A stretch of 64,000 nt of DNA from contig NC_079883.1 of assembly GCF_029227915.1 (NCBI RefSeq), forward strand, positions 25,668,001 to 25,732,000. Direction: 5' to 3'. The stretch comes from Hydractinia symbiolongicarpus. Lineage: Eukaryota > Cnidaria > Hydrozoa > Anthoathecata > Hydractiniidae. Below the pieces are notes generated by a model. It saw only the letters and a program-made list of their open reading frames with translations, was not told the origin of the DNA and did not search any database. The translations under genes and the position numbers were made by a program. Shown in pieces: positions 59,004 to 64,000 of the stretch (within the stretch, counting starts at the first letter, position 1; every line of letters begins with the position of its first letter).

Positions 59004-61191
59004 ATGGCATTTAATTCTGGCAGTCCACATTCCAGACCTGGATCAAGCAGCAGCCGATCATCAAGTATAGTTCGAAGCTGTAGGGACAGTTTTGTATCTG
59101 AATTAGAATACCTACCACCAGAGGATGTCACAACAAAACCTTTTAAATATTCTGAAGAGGTGTTGGATGTGGTAGATATGGATGAATATGAAGAAAGTTC
59201 TGATGAAGTTCTGCAATCCAAGTGTATTGAAGGAAATTTAAATGGTATTTTAAACTTTTAGCATAGCTTGGATCAAATGTGTATAATATATGTATTTTAT
59301 GTGTTTTAGCTGTGAAAAAATAGAACAAATTCTTTAATTTGTGAAGAATTTATGAAAATTTAAGCCAAATGTACTTTGCATGCATTGAAACATTTCCTGC
59401 AATTGTGTAATTTTTTAGGAGCATTGATTTTCAGGCCTAGACAAGATCAAAAATAATAAAAAATATTGCTTTTGTTTCAATATTTAGAATTAAAGTACTT
59501 TTATTAAGGATTTTGAGTGCATAAAAGGACACAGATGTATATATAAATATATATATTTACCTTTTTGAAGGCGTCAAATTCACTTAAGAAAAAGGATCTA
59601 TTGTTCTCAAACAATATTTCTTTCAATTAAATATGCTCTCTCTCGAATATGAATCTGCTTAGTCTGAAACCTAGGTGTTTCTAACGTAATATTTATGCTC
59701 CCACAGTTTTTTTTGTTTCTGTCAAAATGTTACGCAAAAAATAGCATTATGTTTGATTTGTATTATTACGTTGGAGTATTTTGAATGCTATAAAGTTGCT
59801 TTAGACTTAAATATCTTTTGATTACACACATAAGCACTTTGTATTAAAACAAAAACTGCAACCTCCATCTTACAACTTTGTGTCCAGTAAAAATAACCAT
59901 AAAAGATATGCCACGTCATAATAGCAAAGGTAACACTTAATGGGTTAAAATGTTTGACACATAGTAATCTCTAACATGTATAAGTTTTAATATAGTTTTG
60001 CAGTGACCACACCGTTACATTCAATGCTTGCATTACCTATGTGGTAGAAAAACCCAGTTCTTAAGACAATATTTATGCTCCAAATTTTTCTCGATAATTT
60101 TAGAAAAAAACCTTGTGAGTGAAACAGAAACTGAATCCAATGACACCAATGAAAACACGGAAAGTAAAGAAGTTGATCGAAGGGTCAAACGAGGATTAAA
60201 AAAGATTCAAAAATTGGATAAAGTTTTAGCGGAAAAATTGGAAGAGGAGAGAGAAGTAAAGAAAGAAAGACGTGCTCTTGAGAAAGAATTTCAAACACAA
60301 GTACAGGAGTTACTAAAAGAGAAAGGTTCAGAAAAAATATGTGGTTCGCAGCAACTGTTATCCTTATGTAGCAGTACTGATAGACCTGACATTATCGAGG
60401 AAAACATCGCATCAATATTTACTACGCAACTAAATGCTGAATATTATCAAGACGAAAGAAAATTGCCACAGCAGAAAAATGACCTCAAAGGTGAAGATCC
60501 CAGGGAGGGTACACCAGATAAGAAAGATAAAAAGAAGACTAGAGATTTTATAAAAAGAAATATACAACTTGCTTCCCAAGCGAACGAACTAATACAGTTA
60601 ACAGAAGAAGAACGCAAAAGGCTGGACGAGCTTTTAGCTGATGATAGCGATTTGCTACTAGTTGATAATCCGTTCACTGTTCCATCTTTATCAATCAGCG
60701 GCTTTCAATTCTCGAAAGAAGAACAGACTGCATTGGAGTCAATCGATACAAAGCTGAAGGAATATCTCCCTGACGAGGATTATCGTTTTGCAATTCTAGA
60801 CGAGGAACTCTCTGATGATGTTTCAATCATTGCTGAATCTGTAAGAACGGAAACATTACGAAATGATCTATGTGAAAATAATGAAGTTAATTGTGGCGAG
60901 AGAGTTCTGCAAGACGAACAAAACGAAAGATCTATGCTTAGCAGATTAAACGATATTGAAGCAAGACTTAAAAGTTTGCGATTAGAAGAAGACGATAATC
61001 ACGCGAACATCGATCCCGAATTACTACGACGATTGCTTGATGTTGATTCTCGGCTAACGTCGTCGTCGACGAGTATCTGTGATAGTTTACGCTCAGGATC
61101 AACGTTCTTACACGATGTCGACATATGCAGTGTTAGCTCACAGAGTGTTACTGGACTTGATACTAGAAGAACACCTGTGACTATCACGTGA
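59004..61191 (+). CDS. FSIP1: Fibrous sheath-interacting protein 1 (FSIP1), complete
   Basis: FSIP1 is a coiled-coil protein linked in mammals to the sperm flagellum fibrous sheath. Two coding exons, 59004..59244 and 60104..61191, join in phase 1 (G|AA) to give 442 aa, shorter than the human protein. The N-terminus is Ser/Arg-rich (SGSPHSRPGSSSSRSSS) like the human start. A coiled coil covers about residues 93-145 (LKKIQKLDKVLAEKLEEERE). The diagnostic blocks in order are TRDFIKRNIQLA with EEERKRLDELLADDSD, then TALESIDTKLKEYL, then GERVLQDEQNERSMLSRLND. These match the order in mammalian FSIP1. The long second exon may reflect intron loss. AATAAA occurs at 61348, 157 bases after the stop. 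A longer plus-strand reading frame opens at 60028 within the intron but is not needed. Confidence 0.9.
59245..60103 (+). other. FSIP1 intron
   Basis: Donor AATG|GTATTT and acceptor ATTTTAG bracket 859 bases of AT-rich sequence without recognised elements. Confidence 0.6.
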
Positions 61192-62405
61192 CCTTTATTA
61201 TCGCAGTCTCTATTATAAAGTTTTTTGATGATTATCGTAATACATACGTACAATACTTATTTTTTAGGCTTATTTACCTTTTATGATTTTCTTTTACGCA
61301 ATGAAGAATTTTGATTTTAGCCATATGTTATGTACATCTCGAAGTTGAATAAATATATTATGCATATTTATTTTAGACTCAGACACTCTTTCTCTGAATC
61401 AGTAAGCATAGATACATAAGAGCTGAAGGAACAAGACTCGATCCAAGAAATAACAAACATGTTCAACGGTTCACTATATCTTGTTTAACATATTAATTGC
61501 ACGTTTTCTTGATCCAGCAGCTTTACTATCTGTCAAAAAGCACAAGACTCAGGGCTAAATTTATCTACCTTATTTCAGCAAAATAACAAACCATAAACTT
61601 AACGATCACAAACTTAACACGAAGAAAAGTAACGCGAATGCAAGTAGGGAGTTTAAAAAACAATGTAATTAACGCAATTTACCTCAACTGAGTTACCATA
61701 AGCAATAAAATAACACGAATCAGGAATTTGATGGCCATGTTTATACAACCAGTTTCTCTTCAAAATGTATCAGCTGTCCTCTAAAGCGATACTTAATTTT
61801 TGCGTCAATTAAACCAAGAATAACGAAAATGCGTGTGTGTGAGTGTTTGGGTTTTGTATTGTCAATTCTTATTTTTAAAATGCAATTACGAGTTTTAAAC
61901 TAACTACAGTGAAACCTCCTTATAGCGGACACCTCTCTACAACATATACTATTCTTGGGAACGGATGAATCGACGGTCAAACTCTCATAACAAAACCTCC
62001 ATGTAGCGGACACTTTAGAGCGGACACCTCTATATAATGGAATCATTTCAAGGGCCCAAGTGGCATTACACCCTGGAACTGACCTCTCTACAGCATACAG
62101 GCTAAGAATGGGTTATACAAAACAATTTTTTGTAAAGAATCTGTTTATATCTAGTTTCGTCTTCCTGCGCGCTTATTTTTTCATTTTAAATATGCAAATC
62201 CGTTTGGAGCCTGTAATGTTTTTAACTCGCTTTAAATTTTTAATCATTGAAAGTGTTTTTTCGTGGTTAGTTTTTATGGAAAATAGTCCACACTAAAGCT
62301 GCATCATAACATTTTAGTGAATTCGTAGAAGGTTTAAAGCAAGGCACCGATAAATTCAACAACAAACTTTATTGAGAAGCTGTAAAGGTTATACAAATGT
62401 GTACT
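61192..62405. other. Intergenic region between FSIP1 and the REEP-like gene
   Basis: Convergent 3' ends. Contains the FSIP1 polyadenylation signal and a pogo-type MITE fragment. No supported ORF. Confidence 0.45.
61907..62100. mobile_element. Pogo/Tigger-type MITE fragment
   Basis: TA followed by CAGTGAAACCTCCTTATAGC, then repeated GCGGACACCTCTCTAC-like blocks. TA plus CAGTG and the AGCGGACACCTCT string are characteristic of pogo-derived MITEs in many animals (from memory). A matching right terminus is not visible, so the copy is truncated; the right limit is approximate. Confidence 0.6.
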
Positions 62406-62867
62406 TCATTCAATTTTTGTGTTTTTGGCCTCATCCGCATCATGTGAACTATTTCTTTCTCCTGTACCAGCCATACGTTCGTTTTCATATATAAGGCATT
62501 GGATTAAGTGAGTGACATCTGTAACGTAAAAATCAATCAATTGAACAGGTTTCAACAATAATGGCCTCACCAAGGAATATAAAAATAGACATCCGTGATC
62601 TTGCAAGGGAGACATACACCAGGTAAATAACAATCCTTTTATAATGGTGTAACCAGGCAGGAGCATCAAAACAAATCCAAAAAGCGATTCGAGAAGCAAG
62701 ACAGTGTTAAACAAAACCCAGTAGATTAACCATCTCCTTCGTTCGTTGTTTTTCGGTGGACCATCGATTGATCTGACGGACATAATGATTGGGAAGACGG
62801 TTGTTGCAAATGTAAGTAACATCGGAGCGAATAGTACGGCCGTGAAAATGAGGAATGGAAGACATGC
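62406..62867 (-). CDS. REEP-like (TB2/DP1/HVA22) ER-shaping protein, 3' exon
   Basis: Family members are hairpin membrane proteins that curve ER tubules. The last coding exon starts after an acceptor (TTCTTTAG, first base 62867, phase 0) and encodes 153 residues to a TGA. Hydrophobic stretch ACLPFLIFTAVLFAPMLLTF leads into the domain core: MSVRSIDG, RRRWLIYWVLFNTVLLLESL, the hairpin LLPGYTIIKGLLFTWCMSPL and SLVRPLLLKPVQLIDFYV. The last of these matches the invariant WCMxP and IRPFxLKH region of REEP proteins. The tail is hydrophilic. Upstream exons must lie further right, beyond the window or in unrecognised sequence at 62.9-64 kb. It cannot be assigned to REEP5/6 versus REEP1-4 with certainty. 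Confidence 0.85.
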   Translation of the reverse strand, partial: ACLPFLIFTAVLFAPMLLTFATTVFPIIMSVRSIDGPPKNNERRRWLIYWVLFNTVLLLESLFGFVLMLLPGYTIIKGLLFTWCMSPLQDHGCLFLYSLVRPLLLKPVQLIDFYVTDVTHLIQCLIYENERMAGTGERNSSHDADEAKNTKIE

Positions 62868-63834
62868 CTAAAGAAGAACGTGGGAATTTGCTATGCGCAC
62901 ATTTTTATAAGAATCAGAAGGTTCAATTTGGAGTTGCGCTGATTTTTTATTTCAATTTTTTAGGTAACAAAAAAGTATTAAACTTTTTTTATTGTGAAAA
63001 AAAAATCAGATTAGCCAAATAATGATAGAAATAAGTCAAACGTGAATCATTTAAATTAACCTCATGCCCAGCGCTATTTAACACCTATGATATGTATTAT
63101 AAGCTTAGCAGAGCCCTGTTGACGAGATTGGCTCAATAAAATTGTTCCTGTAGTTTTCACACAGGGATATCTATTTTTTGATTGAATTGATTCATTTCCA
63201 CATCGTTCATATTAACCTTTCTTAGATTTTACTGTAGCCTTATGGTCAACAATAAGTGTCTTTTTGAAAACGTATGACAAAAAGAGCGTTGAGAAAAGTT
63301 GAGAAAAGAGCGGAATTTAATTTCACTTTTCACTTCATGCTTAAATTTTTAAATAAGATAGAACCTCTGCTGTGCCATTCCCCAACTTGAATGTCAGTGG
63401 TCGTTGATAGGAAGTGTACAGGCTTGTACGAATGTATTTACGTTTCTCTACTGTCGTACAGTCATTCCGATATCTTTCAATTTTATCCCAAGAGTTTTTT
63501 TCTTTATATTAGACGCACTCTCTAACTAGATGTTTACGTAGTAGTCATGTTACGGTACGTAAGTTTACATCATAGATTGACGTCTTTTTACAATGCTTGC
63601 GTAAGCCGTTTCCAGCGAATAGTGCGCCAAATTATTTCTGCATTTTTGGCAGTGTAAAAAAAGTTTAGGCATTACTAATTCGCCATTTAAAATTTAGAGA
63701 AATTTCATCAAATTAAACAACTCCTTGAATTGAAGTAGTCTCAGCTTGTCGAAAGGCTTGATTGACTCTATTAATCAATTCCCACAGCTTGGAAACTTAC
63801 GAAAATGTAAGTGTGACTGTGAAAAATGTATGTT
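62868..63834. other. Probable intron of the REEP-like gene
   Basis: AT-rich, no exon recognised on the minus strand. Two near-adjacent GTTGAGAAAAG copies lie at about 63286. Confidence 0.4.
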
Positions 63835-63999
63835 GTAAGTAGGGAGGAATGTATCGTAAGTAGGGAGAAAAGTATCGTAAGTAGAGAGAAATGTATCGTA
63901 AGTAGGGAGAAATGTATCGTAAGTAGGGAAAAATGTATCGTAAGTAGGGAGAAAGGTATCGTAAGTAGGGAGAAATGTATCGTAAGTAGGACCCCTTTA
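63835..63999. repeat. 21-bp minisatellite, about eight copies
   Basis: Unit GTAAGTAGGGAGAAATGTAT plus C, starting at 63835, 63856, 63877, 63898, 63919, 63940, 63961 and partly 63982. Copies differ by one or two bases. The array ends within a few bases of the window edge and may continue. Confidence 0.95.
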
Positions 64000-64000
64000 A

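Noticed and set aside
60028-60103. Alternative FSIP1 start upstream of the exon 2 acceptor
   Set aside because: The exon 1 to exon 2 join is phase-perfect and exon 1 matches the Ser/Arg-rich FSIP1 start, so the intronic extension is not needed.
1-64000. CRISPR arrays, rRNA genes, bacterial operons
   Set aside because: No evenly spaced direct repeats with unique spacers, no rRNA motifs, and all genes are spliced animal genes.

Overview
This is nuclear DNA from an animal. It is AT-rich, its genes are split by GT-AG introns, and they have clear animal orthologues. The gene sequences and the transposon mix (pogo, Mutator-like, hAT, Tc1, APE-type LINE, Helitron) suggest an early-branching invertebrate, most likely a cnidarian. 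That placement is inference; there is no taxonomic marker in the window.

Layout. Left end: first coding exon of an LMAN1/ERGIC-53-type cargo lectin (minus), then a complete ceramide phosphoethanolamine synthase (CPES, plus, 4 coding exons, 352 aa). After a roughly 4.5-kb gene-free stretch comes a complete presenilin (minus, 10 coding exons, 489 aa). Its 4.4-kb first intron holds two MITE-like elements and a tRNA-derived SINE. From about 21.9 to 43.7 kb lies a transposon graveyard: a broken LINE with a 142-bp Helitron inside it, a TTAA-flanked piggyBac-type MITE, a full-length but dead pogo element with intact ends, another MITE, and decayed Mutator-like, Tc1-like and hAT-like transposases. 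At 45.3-51.7 kb is a complete selenoprotein N gene (plus, 13 coding exons, 586 aa). It has an in-frame UGA, an 11-bp stem just downstream of it (candidate Sec redefinition element) and a candidate SECIS in the 3' UTR. The right end carries a BTB-BACK-Kelch gene (minus, 5 coding exons, 568 aa) head-to-head with FSIP1 (plus, 2 coding exons, 442 aa), the 3' exon of a REEP/TB2-DP1-HVA22 gene (minus), and a 21-bp minisatellite at the window edge.

The genes are a mixed set rather than a pathway. LMAN1, CPES, presenilin, SELENON and REEP are all endomembrane (ER/Golgi) proteins, but they are unrelated in function and probably adjacent by chance. All multi-exon models were built by hand: every join uses GT-AG sites and keeps phase, and each total is divisible by three. 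The most notable content is the selenocysteine machinery of SELENON, where coding exon, candidate SRE and candidate SECIS can all be read in one locus.
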